Part shown: piece after piece, positions 1 to 9,380 of the stretch
Numbering within the stretch: position 1 is the stretch's first letter
How the letters are laid out: each line of letters starts with the position of its first letter
From: Candidatus Nanopelagicales bacterium
GTDB taxonomy: Bacteria > Actinomycetota > Actinomycetes > S36-B12
Length of the DNA stretch: 32,939 bases
Assembly: GCA_030728405.1 (NCBI GenBank)
Contig: JANQZS010000104.1
Coordinates: 4,434-37,372, forward strand
Direction: 5' to 3'
Made by a program: the position numbers and the translations under genes
Notes under the pieces: model-generated
Databases searched by the model: none
The model's input: the letters and a program-made list of their open reading frames with translations, nothing else
What the model was told of the DNA's origin: nothing

Positions 1-129
1 ACGATGCTAAATGCGCTTCTTCCGCTCGAACTACGGGTCTTTGCCGACGCATTCCTATACACGATCGTGATCATTGTTCTTCTTATCCGTCCGAGCGGAT
101 TGATCGCAGCCAAGGGAGCCCGAGTCTGA
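1..129 (+). CDS. Branched-chain amino acid-type ABC transporter permease (LivH-like), C-terminal fragment
   Basis: Open frame from base 1 to TGA 127-129, ending ...YTIVIIVLLIRPSGLIAAKGARV, typical of HAAT permease C-termini; overlaps the LivM-like start by 1 nt. Confidence 0.75.
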   Translation, partial: TMLNALLPLELRVFADAFLYTIVIIVLLIRPSGLIAAKGARV

Positions 130-1184
130 TGAATGATCGCGTCTCTGCCTGGTCCCGATGGGTGTTCTTGGCCCTTCCCCTAATCACCCCGTTGATTCTC
201 ATCACGGTGCTTATTGCCGTCACCGATGACATCTCCTTGGTGCAACGAGCCTCGACGGCCATGATCTTGATGGTCATGGTGGTGGGCCTCCATATCTTCT
301 CGGGCAATTCAGGTGTTATCTCGTTTGGTTCTGTCGCCTTCGCCATGATCGCCGCCTATACGTCCGCGCTGCTGACCATCCCGGTCGAACAGAAGCCCAG
401 TCTTTTTCCTGACATGCCCGGCTTCTTGTCGTGGATTGTGGAGTTTTCCCTTCCTGTACCGGCTGGCATTGTCGTAGCAGTCCTGTTCACCGGTGTCGTC
501 GCAGTTATTGTGGGAGTTCCCCTTGTTCGCCTATCCGGCCTTTCCGCTGGAATCGCCACCCTCGCATTCTTGGTCGTGGTGCAGGTAGTGATCACCAAGT
601 GGAAGGCGGTCACCCGTGGCGAGAGCACGATGGTGGGTGTACCCAAGGAAGCAACTCTCTGGTGGGCTCTTTTTGGTGTGGTACTCGCCATTGCTGTGGC
701 AGCGATTTTCCAGGTGTCACGGAACGGGCGCCGGCTCATTGCCACGCGCGAGGATGACAAGGCAGCAATGTCTATCGGTATCTCAATACCGAAGGAGCGA
801 CTGGTCGGATGGACCCTGAGTTGCATGGTCGCAGCCACGGGGGGCGCTCTCTATGGGCACTACATATCCACGTTCTCTGCGACGACGTTCGGCTTCGCGC
901 TAACTTTCTTTGTCGTGGCGATGCTCGTAATCGGTGGAATGGGATCTCTGACCGGTGCGGTCGTCGGTGTTCTCGTTGTGCAGGTGTTGAGTGAGTTTTT
1001 CCGCACGCTGGAGACGCAGGGTTTGGGGCCGATTCCCATCATCGACTTCCCGGGGCTCACTGAGATGGTGCTCGCTCTCATCTTGTTGATTGTGCTCATA
1101 GTTCGACCATCGGGGATCACGGGAGGTACTGAGGTTGCAGACTGGTTCGTGCGTCGCAAATCCTCAAAGGCTTCTTCATCGTGA
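129..1184 (+). CDS. Branched-chain amino acid-type ABC transporter permease (LivM-like)
   Basis: 351 aa multi-TM protein with 'ATREDDKAAMSIGI' and 'GGMGSLTGAVVGVLVV' motifs typical of LivM. Confidence 0.88.
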   Translation: MNDRVSAWSRWVFLALPLITPLILITVLIAVTDDISLVQRASTAMILMVMVVGLHIFSGNSGVISFGSVAFAMIAAYTSALLTIPVEQKPSLFPDMPGFLSWIVEFSLPVPAGIVVAVLFTGVVAVIVGVPLVRLSGLSAGIATLAFLVVVQVVITKWKAVTRGESTMVGVPKEATLWWALFGVVLAIAVAAIFQVSRNGRRLIATREDDKAAMSIGISIPKERLVGWTLSCMVAATGGALYGHYISTFSATTFGFALTFFVVAMLVIGGMGSLTGAVVGVLVVQVLSEFFRTLETQGLGPIPIIDFPGLTEMVLALILLIVLIVRPSGITGGTEVADWFVRRKSSKASSS

Positions 1185-2218
1185 CCGCTATCCCTGCTGG
1201 TGAACCGTCCGCGCCGGTTTATGTTGGGCGGGAGCAATTCCTCGCTGCCGCCAAAGGCTTGGGCGTGCGCCCACTCAGGGTTGAAGATGAGGCAGCTTGG
1301 TGGGCGCTGTATCCGCAGTTTGCTGAGCACTACACGGTCCCCGTACGTGAGGAGAACCAGTCGCGAGTTTGGCAATGGCTGATGGACCCGGACTACCCGC
1401 TCGAAGGCATCGCAGCCTACGACCCCAAGGGTCGAATGATGGGGCTTGCGCATTTTCGGCCGTTCCCTCGACCATTGTCAGGGACCACCGGTTGCTTCCT
1501 CGATGACCTTCTTGTGGATCGTGCGGCGCATGGCTCCGGCGCAGCCGATGCGCTCATGCACTCGCTTCGGCAAATCTGCATTGATCGTGGATGGACAGTC
1601 GTCCGATGGATCACAGCGGACGATAATTATCGCGCTCGCCGCATGTATGACCGATTTGCCCTCAGGACGATGTGGGTCACCTACGACATGGCCCCGGGCA
1701 ATTCCGATGCGACGCCTCGCATCGACACGGACGGGGCCGGCATCAATGTGCGGACCGTTGCCGAGAACGACAAAGCGCAATGGCGTGGGCTCTATAGCCA
1801 GTACGCGGAGCATTACCGAGTCGCTGTTTCAGCAGAGCATCAAGATGTCGTGTGGTCCTGGTTGATGGACCCAGACCACCCGGAGTCAGGAATCGTCGCG
1901 GAGACACCTGGTGGGGAACTTGTGGGTCTAGCTCATTTCCGTCCATTTACCCGCCCGCTTGCCGCCAGTGAGGGCTGCTTCCTTGATGATCTGCTCGTCG
2001 ATTCGAACAAGCGTGGATCAGGGGCGGTAGACGCGCTGCTTGATCGTCTTCGGTCAATGTCAGCGGAGCGCCAATGGACCGTCATCAGGTGGATTACCGC
2101 TGATGACAATCATCGAGCACGCTCGGTGTACGACAAGTATTCGACGAGAACAATGTGGGTCATTTATGACATGACCCCCGGAACGATGCCCAGCGAACTA
2201 AGTGAGGTGCTTCAATGA
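1181..2218 (+). CDS. Tandem-domain GNAT family N-acetyltransferase
   Basis: GTG start with 4-nt overlap; two homologous halves each with HFRPF..RPL....GCFLDDLLVD...GSGA.DAL and RWITADDN.RAR..YD. Confidence 0.82.
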   Translation: MTAIPAGEPSAPVYVGREQFLAAAKGLGVRPLRVEDEAAWWALYPQFAEHYTVPVREENQSRVWQWLMDPDYPLEGIAAYDPKGRMMGLAHFRPFPRPLSGTTGCFLDDLLVDRAAHGSGAADALMHSLRQICIDRGWTVVRWITADDNYRARRMYDRFALRTMWVTYDMAPGNSDATPRIDTDGAGINVRTVAENDKAQWRGLYSQYAEHYRVAVSAEHQDVVWSWLMDPDHPESGIVAETPGGELVGLAHFRPFTRPLAASEGCFLDDLLVDSNKRGSGAVDALLDRLRSMSAERQWTVIRWITADDNHRARSVYDKYSTRTMWVIYDMTPGTMPSELSEVLQ

Positions 2219-2940
2219 AGGTGACTGTCAATTCCGACATGGGGGAGTCATTCGGAATTCATTCTTTTGGGAATGATGACGGCCTGCTCGAGTACATCGA
2301 TGCCGCAAATGTCGCGTGCGGCTTCCACTCGGGTGATCCTGTGGGCATTCACGCCACGGTCGTTAGTGCAGCCGAGGCGGGCATAGCAGTTGGTGCGCAC
2401 CCAGGCCTTCCAGATCTTGCTGGGTTCGGCCGCAGGGTCATGGCCTTGGAGCCCAACGAGGTGCGCGATATCGTCCTGTACCAGGTCGGTGCTCTGAGTA
2501 GTTTCCTGAAGGCTGTGGGCGTGCCACTAAATCACATCAAGCCACACGGGTCCCTGTATGGAATGGTTGCGCGCGATGAGGCCCTGATGCAGGCGGTCTG
2601 CGATGTTGCCGAACTGTACGGCGTCGGTGTGTACGGCATGTCCGGGACTATCCATCAGCAGGTGGCGGATAGCCGCGGAGTTCCCTTCACGGGTGAGTTG
2701 TATGTCGATCTTGGCTATCGAGATGACGGTTCCTTAATAATCCAGCGGAGACCTCATGCAACTCCAATAGAGGTCGCTGAATCGCGAACTCGTCGGGCAT
2801 TGGTGGATGGCGAGGCGGAGACCGACACAGGGGGCAAGATTCCCATGGTGTTTCAAAGTATTTGCGTACACTCTGATACACCCAACGCAGTCGATGTGGC
2901 CAAAATTGTTCGGCGCGTGGTGGAGGAGTTCACCGCTTAG
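2215..2940 (+). CDS. pxpA: 5-oxoprolinase subunit PxpA (LamB/YcsF family)
   Basis: MKVTVNSDMGESFG... NVACGFHSGDP, GAHPGLPDLAGFGRR, HIKPHGSLYG motifs. Confidence 0.93.
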   Translation: MKVTVNSDMGESFGIHSFGNDDGLLEYIDAANVACGFHSGDPVGIHATVVSAAEAGIAVGAHPGLPDLAGFGRRVMALEPNEVRDIVLYQVGALSSFLKAVGVPLNHIKPHGSLYGMVARDEALMQAVCDVAELYGVGVYGMSGTIHQQVADSRGVPFTGELYVDLGYRDDGSLIIQRRPHATPIEVAESRTRRALVDGEAETDTGGKIPMVFQSICVHSDTPNAVDVAKIVRRVVEEFTA

Positions 2941-2983
2941 TCTCTAGCTCCATGAAATGAATAGGAATCCAGGAGGAGTCACA

Positions 2984-3226
2984 GTGGCACAGCACGAGGT
3001 TCGCACACCCATTCCAGGCGTTTTTTACCGCCGCCCCGCGCCGGATCAACCCGAGTATGTCGTGGTGGGGGAATCGGTTACGGCTGGCCAGACAATTGGA
3101 CTTGTCGAGGTGATGAAGCAGTACGCGGAGATCAAGGCTGGTGTCGATGGCACCATCGTCTCGTTCCAAGTCGAGGGCGATGACATCATCGGACCGGGCG
3201 ACGTCATCGCCATCATTGAGGTGTGA
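2984..3226 (+). CDS. Biotin carboxyl carrier protein-like (biotinyl/lipoyl domain)
   Basis: VEVMKQYAEIKAGVDGTI biotinylation motif; GTG start 6 nt after AGGAGGAG. ORF track start 2957 is less likely. Confidence 0.85.
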   Translation: MAQHEVRTPIPGVFYRRPAPDQPEYVVVGESVTAGQTIGLVEVMKQYAEIKAGVDGTIVSFQVEGDDIIGPGDVIAIIEV

Positions 3227-3231
3227 CCTGA

Positions 3232-4575
3232 GTGAAGAAGCTCCTCATTGCAAATAGAGGCGAGATCGCTGTTCGCATTATCCGGGCGGCAAAGGAGTTG
3301 GGCATTCCCACCGTTGCCGTCTGCAGCGAGGCAGACAGGGATTCGCTGCATGCTCGCATGGCCGACGAAGTGGTGGAGATTGGTCCAGCCTCTGCAGCGA
3401 AGAGTTACCTGCTGGTCGAGGCTGTGCTCGACGCAGCCCGCGCGTCAGGTGCAGATGCGATCCACCCCGGCTACGGCTTCCTGTCAGAGCGGGCGTCATT
3501 CGCGCAGGCTGTGGTCGAGGCCGGGATGATCTGGGTCGGGCCGGATGCGGCTTCGATCTCTGTCATGGGCGACAAAGCGGAGGCAATTAGGGCAGCTCGC
3601 CGGGCTGGTGTGCCCACGATCCCGGGCTCCGATGGGCCAGTTGTTGATGTGGAAGAGGCTCTGCGCGTGGCGGAGAAGGCGGGCTATCCGGTTGCAGTCA
3701 AGGCCGCAGCCGGTGGCGGAGGGAAGGGAATCCGCATCGTCGAATCCGCCGACATGATGCGTGAGCAGCTCCCCATCGCTCAGGCTGAGGCGCGAGCAGC
3801 CTTCGGTAACGGGGACGTGTATATCGAGCGCATGGTGCTCGGCGCGAAGCACATAGAGGTGCAGGTATTCGGTGACGGCGTCAACTATGTGCATCTCGGA
3901 GAACGCGAATGCTCTGTCCAGCGGCGTCGCCAGAAGTTGATTGAGGAGACACCCGCTCCGCTGCTTCCTTCGGATGTGCGCGATGCGATGTGCTCGGCGA
4001 GTGTTGGATTGGCCGAGGCAGTCGGGTATCGGGGCGCTGGCACTGTTGAGTTCCTCTACGAGCCTCAGCGCAATGAGTTCTACTTCATCGAGATGAATAC
4101 TCGAATCCAGGTCGAGCATCCCATCACTGAGGCGGTTACCGGAATCGATCTTGTGTTGGAGCAACTGCTTGTGGCCAGTGGCGAACCTATGTCCTTCACC
4201 CAAAAGGACGTGCAGTCGCGAGGACACGCCATCGAGGTGCGTCTCAACGCCGAGAACCCAGATATGCAGTTCATGCCATCTCCGGGCCTGCTGGAAACCT
4301 TCACGATGCCGGCCGGTCCATTTGTTCGCACGGACAGTGGATTCATTGCGGGTGACACAGTTCCACCTTTCTATGACTCGCTGCTTGCGAAGATCATCGT
4401 CTGGGGGAGGAACCGTGATGAGGCGATCGCACGGATGGTCAGATCCCTCCGGGAACTTGAGGTCTCAGGAGTCGTGACCACCGCGGCATTCCTGGAACGG
4501 GTGATCAACACCCCGGAGTTCCGATCTGGTGAATACGACACCGTCTTTCTGGAAACTTGGCAGGCAACTGCCTAA
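3232..4575 (+). CDS. Biotin carboxylase (AccC-like)
   Basis: KKLLIANRGEIAVRIIRAAKELGI, GYGFLSE, AAAGGGGKGIRIV, EMNTRIQVEHPITE motifs. Confidence 0.95.
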   Translation: MKKLLIANRGEIAVRIIRAAKELGIPTVAVCSEADRDSLHARMADEVVEIGPASAAKSYLLVEAVLDAARASGADAIHPGYGFLSERASFAQAVVEAGMIWVGPDAASISVMGDKAEAIRAARRAGVPTIPGSDGPVVDVEEALRVAEKAGYPVAVKAAAGGGGKGIRIVESADMMREQLPIAQAEARAAFGNGDVYIERMVLGAKHIEVQVFGDGVNYVHLGERECSVQRRRQKLIEETPAPLLPSDVRDAMCSASVGLAEAVGYRGAGTVEFLYEPQRNEFYFIEMNTRIQVEHPITEAVTGIDLVLEQLLVASGEPMSFTQKDVQSRGHAIEVRLNAENPDMQFMPSPGLLETFTMPAGPFVRTDSGFIAGDTVPPFYDSLLAKIIVWGRNRDEAIARMVRSLRELEVSGVVTTAAFLERVINTPEFRSGEYDTVFLETWQATA

Positions 4576-4607
4576 GGCAGGCCCAACACACGATGGAGGA
4601 ACATGCG

Positions 4608-5495
4608 ATGAGTGCACATGAGTCTCGTTACTCGTGGGGCGGAGATGAACATTTGGTTGTCCAGATCTCGGAGGCCATGAGTCTGGAGGCCAACTTCAAA
4701 GCGATGGCCATGGCCAGCGCCTTGGATCAGGACCGAGCTTCGGGCATTACCGACATCTGTCCGTCGAATGCATCGCTCCTGGTGCGGTTCGATCCGGATC
4801 TCATTGCACCCACAGAGGTCGAGAGACTCGTGCGGGAGGCCGAGGCGAGTGTTGGCCTGTCTACGAAGCAGGAGCTGGAGACACGAATTTTCGAACTCCC
4901 CGTGTGGTACGACGATCCCTACACCAACGAGACCGGGGCTCGGTTCCGCGATAGACACCAGACTCCGGATAAGAATGATCTCGAGTTTGCCGCCATGGAG
5001 AATGATCTTCCCGATGCGGAGGCCTTCATCAGAGCCCATGAGGGTTCACCATGGTTCACGTCAATGGTCGGTTTCGTGGCAGGGCTTCCGTTCCTCTTCC
5101 AGATGGTCCCACAAGAGCGTCAATTGGAAGTGCCCAAATATCTGCGTCCGAGAACAGACACACCCAAATTGACCATCGGGCACGGCGGCTGCTTCACTGC
5201 CATCTACAGCGTTCGTGGGGCTGGCGGGTATCAGATGTTCGGAATCACTCCGGTTCCCATCTTCGATCCGGAGCAGAAGCTGCTCGATTTCAAGGACTTC
5301 ATGATTTTCTTCAAACCGGGAGACATTGTGAAGTTCCGGAGAGTGGATGAGGCTGAGTACACCCGCATCCTGGCCGAGGTGGAAGCTGGGGTCTATGTGT
5401 ACAAACAGGCTCCAGTGACGTTCGTCCTCGAGGAGTTTCTCGCCGACCCTGATGCATACAATGCACGACTTCTGGAGGTGCTCTATGGCAATTGA
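4608..5495 (+). CDS. pxpB: 5-oxoprolinase subunit PxpB (KipI family)
   Basis: KipI-like: PVWYDDPYTNETG, VGFVAGLPFLFQMVP; GGAGG upstream of ATG 4608. Confidence 0.85.
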   Translation: MSAHESRYSWGGDEHLVVQISEAMSLEANFKAMAMASALDQDRASGITDICPSNASLLVRFDPDLIAPTEVERLVREAEASVGLSTKQELETRIFELPVWYDDPYTNETGARFRDRHQTPDKNDLEFAAMENDLPDAEAFIRAHEGSPWFTSMVGFVAGLPFLFQMVPQERQLEVPKYLRPRTDTPKLTIGHGGCFTAIYSVRGAGGYQMFGITPVPIFDPEQKLLDFKDFMIFFKPGDIVKFRRVDEAEYTRILAEVEAGVYVYKQAPVTFVLEEFLADPDAYNARLLEVLYGN

Positions 5496-6450
5496 GATCA
5501 TGGAGACGGGGCTTGCTACGTCTATCCAAGACCAGGGTCGCGTGGGCTACTACAACGTGGGTATTCCGCCATCAGGAGCACTTGATCTGGTGTCGGCTGC
5601 TGCGGCCAATGTGCTGGTGGGAAACGATCCATCTGCTGCAGTGATCGAGTCCGCCTACATGGGTCCGAAACTCCGTTTCACTGAGCCTTCCATCGTCGCG
5701 GTGACGGGTGCGCAAATCCCCGTCCTCGTGAATGACCAAGAGATGCCGCTGTGGGAATCCTTCGCTGTGCAGGCTGGTGATGTCCTGTCCTTCGGCATCT
5801 TGCAGGGCGGTGCCCGGATGTACATCAGCATTTCGGGCGGGATAGATGTGCCGGCTGTGCTTGGCAGCAGATCCCTGTATGCCCTCGGGGCCTTTGGTGG
5901 TTTTCAGGGGCGCGCCTTGCAGTCAGGTGACGTGTTGCCCGTCGGGGTGGGAAACGGTAGGCCCGGGGTCGTCATACCGATGTCGCTGCGTCCGGAGTTC
6001 AGTCGGGAAGTAGATGTGCGAATGGTGCTGGGCCTCTATGACTACAGGTTGACCAAGAAGGGCCTGAGCGCTCTGTTGGACCAGCCATGGCAACTCACGA
6101 CCGTGGCTGACCGGATTGGCTTCAGGTACGACGGTGGCGCATTGGACTGGGTCGAGAGAATTCAGCCGTTCGGTGCGGGCTCAGATCCTTCCAACATTAC
6201 TGATGCGGGTTACCCGGTGGGTTCGATCCAGGTTCCGGGAGGAGTGGAGCCGATCATTCTTCATCGTGATGCAGTCTCTGGCGGGGGGTATGCGATGGTG
6301 GGAACGGTCATCAGCGCGGATATGGATCTCGTCGCGCAGTGTGCACCAGGAGCACAGACACGTTTTCGACCAGTGACTCTGGACGAGGCACTGGAGGCGC
6401 GTGCTGCCGCACGGAATCGGCGCACAAGCATCCTTCGCATCTTGGACTGA
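5485..6450 (+). CDS. pxpC: 5-oxoprolinase subunit PxpC / biotin-dependent carboxyltransferase family (KipA)
   Basis: METGLATSIQDQGRVGYYNVGIPPSGALD, PGGVEPIILHRDAVSGGGY; ATG 5485. Confidence 0.9.
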   Translation: MAIEIMETGLATSIQDQGRVGYYNVGIPPSGALDLVSAAAANVLVGNDPSAAVIESAYMGPKLRFTEPSIVAVTGAQIPVLVNDQEMPLWESFAVQAGDVLSFGILQGGARMYISISGGIDVPAVLGSRSLYALGAFGGFQGRALQSGDVLPVGVGNGRPGVVIPMSLRPEFSREVDVRMVLGLYDYRLTKKGLSALLDQPWQLTTVADRIGFRYDGGALDWVERIQPFGAGSDPSNITDAGYPVGSIQVPGGVEPIILHRDAVSGGGYAMVGTVISADMDLVAQCAPGAQTRFRPVTLDEALEARAAARNRRTSILRILD

Positions 6451-6534
6451 GTCGTGACGTGTTACACGGGATCTCTCCCGGCACGGCAGGAATTTCTCTC
6501 ATTAGAATTTTACGAGCAGGTGGAGGCGTAACCA

Positions 6535-6837
6535 ATGTCAGAAATCAAGAAGGCAGTCGCAGCTGTGCCCAGCGTGGAGGTCGATGACGGTCACATACGC
6601 GTGACCCGGTGGCATTTTGAGCCTGGTGCCTCCACGGGAATGCACGTGCATGAGTTCGACTACTTGGTGGTTCCAGTCACAGGCGGTGAATTCATTGTCA
6701 ACAACGCCGAAGGACTTTCCACCTCGATGATTCAGCAGCCTGGTGAGTGCTACAAGCGGCAGGCAGGGGTAATGCATAACGTCATTAGCAACTCACCTCG
6801 AGCGATGAACTTCGTGGAGATCGAGTTTCTCGTCTGA
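6535..6837 (+). CDS. Small cupin-domain protein
   Basis: 100 aa; RVTRWHFEPGASTGMHVHEFDYLVVPVTGGEF metal-binding cupin motif. Confidence 0.85.
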   Translation: MSEIKKAVAAVPSVEVDDGHIRVTRWHFEPGASTGMHVHEFDYLVVPVTGGEFIVNNAEGLSTSMIQQPGECYKRQAGVMHNVISNSPRAMNFVEIEFLV

Positions 6838-6932
6838 TCCACTACTACCCATAGTTGTGGGATTGGTTCTGGCGCTACGAGCGTGCCTACGTTGAAGTGC
6901 CCGACCCGGCGCGTGATGCGTCCTGGAACATG

Positions 6933-6964
6933 AGGAAGGCCCAACCTTTCGGCTGGGCCTTCCT
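6933..6964. terminator. Hairpin between convergent cupin gene and cspA
   Basis: AGGAAGGCCCAACC-TTTC-GGCTGGGCCTTCCT, 13 of 14 stem positions paired by Watson-Crick rules. Confidence 0.75.
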
Positions 6965-6979
6965 CTCGATCAAGTCGAA

Positions 6980-7183
6980 TCAGACGACGCGAACCTTGTC
7001 GGCCTGGGGACCCTTGGGGCCCTGAGTGATGTCGAACTCAACTGCCTGGTTCTCATCCAACGAGCGGTAGCCGTCGGAGTCGATGGCTGAGTAATGCACG
7101 AATACGTCCGGGCCGCCATCGGCCTGCTCGATGAAGCCGAAACCCTTTTCTGAGTTGAACCACTTAACGGTGCCTTGAGCCAT
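6980..7183 (-). CDS. cspA: Cold shock protein
   Basis: [37 protein letters not shown]1/RNP2 motifs. Confidence 0.97.
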   Translation of the reverse strand: MAQGTVKWFNSEKGFGFIEQADGGPDVFVHYSAIDSDGYRSLDENQAVEFDITQGPKGPQADKVRVV

Positions 7184-7574
7184 GATGCTTATTCCTTTAC
7201 AAAAAATTCGCGAGGGACGATCGCCGCCGCGAGTTCAAAACTGCCTTGCCGTTATTCCGCCATCGGGATTCCTCCCGGATAGTGCGAAGCCCGCCATCTC
7301 CGGCCGAAGCCTTCAATTGGGCGGGCATCTCAGAACTGTGGTGCTGACATCTCCGAACCGTTCATAAGTGTGATCCATACCCCTAGGTGAGCGCAACACC
7401 GGGGTCCGTGGACTCGGGACAGGGGTTCCAGGGCCTCGCCTCGACCCTTCAATCCCCGAGAGGAGGGTTGTGAGGTGCATCATGATCGGCGATCACCTGC
7501 ACGGGTGAGAAGTCTCCCGATCCGTACCGGTGCGCCTGCGCGTCTGGTGTACCTGCGCGTGCTTGCCTTCGGCA

Positions 7575-7955
7575 ATGAACATCGCCCTGTGGATCGCCGC
7601 CGCTTTACTCGCCATCGTCTTCTTGTTAGCGGGTGCGATGAAAATCGGTGCACCGCGAGCAAAGCTGCTCGCCAATCCCCGAATGGGTTGGGTCAACGAT
7701 GTTTCCGAGCGTGGCGTCAAAGCCATCGGTATTGTTGAGGTCCTGGCTGCTATTGGATTGATCTTGCCGCCGCTGACCGGCATCGCGCCCTTCTTTGTGG
7801 GATGGGCAGCAGTCGGGCTCGCGATCGTGATGGCCGGCGCGATCGCGATTCATGTTCGTCGTGAAGAAACGAAAGACATCGTTATGCCCGTCGTACTCCT
7901 TTTGCTCGCAGCCTTTGTTGCTTGGGGCAGATTCGGTGACTACGCCTTTGTATAA
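7575..7955 (+). CDS. DoxX-like small membrane protein
   Basis: ATG 7575; ALLAIVFLLAGAMKIGAPRAKL...MGWVNDVSERGVKAIGIVEVLAAIGLILPPL, four predicted TMs. Confidence 0.75.
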   Translation: MNIALWIAAALLAIVFLLAGAMKIGAPRAKLLANPRMGWVNDVSERGVKAIGIVEVLAAIGLILPPLTGIAPFFVGWAAVGLAIVMAGAIAIHVRREETKDIVMPVVLLLLAAFVAWGRFGDYAFV

Positions 7956-8653
7956 AGCAGGTCAGTGATCGTGCGGCCCTCGCTCAGCGCGCGTGCTTCA
8001 AACATGGTGACTGGTCGGTCTGCCGGGCGCTCAATCTGACCACCGATCCAGCCTGACTCCTCTGCCATCACACATTTGATTGACTCTGCGTATTCATCCC
8101 AATCGGTCGCGATATGCCAATAGCCCCCGGGCAGCAGCCTTGAATACAGCAATTGCGCAATGGGTGGTTGCACGAGTCGACGCTTGTGGTGCCTGACTTT
8201 TGGCCACGGGTCAGGAAAGTACGAGCGCACACCGCTGAGCGATTCAGGCAACACCATGCGCTCCAGCACAGTCAGCGCATCTGCTTCCATGACTCGCAGA
8301 TTGGTGAGTTGAGCAGCCCCCGCTTTGTCGAGCAGGTCACCGATGCCGGGGGTGTGCACGTCAATGGCGAGTAGCGCTGTTGCCTGATCATGCTCTGCCA
8401 TAGCAACAGTGGAGGCGCCAGTTCCGAAACCAATTTCGACGACGATTGGCGCCCCGGGCATCTGCCAATCAGATTCCACGCTCAATGGTTCGCTGCGCAT
8501 CCCGATGAGGTAGTGCGCGTAGGAGATGAGTGCGCGTTCTTGGGTGGGGGTGATGCGGCTTCGTCGAGTTTTGAAAGTCCGGATGCCGGGGGATAGAAGA
8601 GTGGAGGCTTCGTGGTGCGCGAACACTCGTTCCACGGGAATCATTTGGCGCAT
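7940..8653 (-). CDS. trmB: tRNA (guanine-N7)-methyltransferase
   Basis: IVVEIGFGTGASTVAMA, SYFPDPWPKVRHHKRRLV motifs; start uncertain (8653 or 8689). Confidence 0.92.
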   Translation of the reverse strand: MRQMIPVERVFAHHEASTLLSPGIRTFKTRRSRITPTQERALISYAHYLIGMRSEPLSVESDWQMPGAPIVVEIGFGTGASTVAMAEHDQATALLAIDVHTPGIGDLLDKAGAAQLTNLRVMEADALTVLERMVLPESLSGVRSYFPDPWPKVRHHKRRLVQPPIAQLLYSRLLPGGYWHIATDWDEYAESIKCVMAEESGWIGGQIERPADRPVTMFEARALSEGRTITDLLYTKA

Positions 8654-8660
8654 AATGAGT

Positions 8661-9380
8661 TCAGCCGATCGAAGTAGTGAGGACGCCATTGATGCGATGC
8701 TTGCGGTCAGAGTCAATGCGCCAACACGAGGCTGCCCCGCGAACACGAAAGGACCAATTCACCTCACCGTCTTCAGGTGCCTGGGCAACAAGAGCCGTGT
8801 CTTCGTCGATGCCCACAACTTGGGCACCTTCGGTGACGAGCGGGCGTAGAGCCATATCTGGGATCCAACGCGTGTAGCGATCAAAATGAGGAAGCACCCT
8901 CAGGTGTGGGAGTAAGCCGAGGCCTGATACTCCACCGTTTTTCGGGTGCCGAAAATCAGGAACGTATCCGCACAGGGCCATCGCGCCCGCGCTGCAGCCC
9001 GCCACCGACGAGCCGTTTCGCCAGGCTTTCCAAATTGCCGACCAAGTAGCTGTACCGCGCAATGAGTCGGCAAGATGTGCGGGATTCCCGCCCGAGAGAT
9101 AAACGAGTCCGGCTCCAGAGATGAGCTCCGCGTGGGCAGGATCCTCGGCATCTGCCCGGTTACGAATATCAACGATCACCTGTTGGGCACCCAAGCGATC
9201 AGCGGCTGCTGCGCCAAGTTCATGCCAGTAGTCGAGTGACTTCTGACCCTCTCTGGAGGCTGCCGTGGCCAACTGCACGTAGATCGGCGGCTGGTCTTCA
9301 AGCAGCCACGCTTCCACGCCCTGCATGACCGGGAGGTACTCGCCACTTCCGACCAGCGCGATTCGGCCGGGTCGGGTCAT
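8661..9380 (-). CDS. Peptidase S51 / class I glutamine amidotransferase-like (cyanophycinase-like)
   Basis: IALVGSGEYLP, YLSGGNPAHL, VAGCSAGAMAL nucleophile elbow. Confidence 0.8.
   Translation of the reverse strand: MTRPGRIALVGSGEYLPVMQGVEAWLLEDQPPIYVQLATAASREGQKSLDYWHELGAAAADRLGAQQVIVDIRNRADAEDPAHAELISGAGLVYLSGGNPAHLADSLRGTATWSAIWKAWRNGSSVAGCSAGAMALCGYVPDFRHPKNGGVSGLGLLPHLRVLPHFDRYTRWIPDMALRPLVTEGAQVVGIDEDTALVAQAPEDGEVNWSFRVRGAASCWRIDSDRKHRINGVLTTSIG

Noticed and set aside
3496-4227. 243-aa minus-strand ORF antisense to biotin carboxylase
   Set aside because: Shadow ORF; the sense strand carries all AccC motifs
7377-7392. ATACCCCTAGGTGAGC as a third CsoR/CstR operator
   Set aside because: Only the left half matches; the right half GTGAGC departs from GGGTAT and no metal or thiol gene is adjacent
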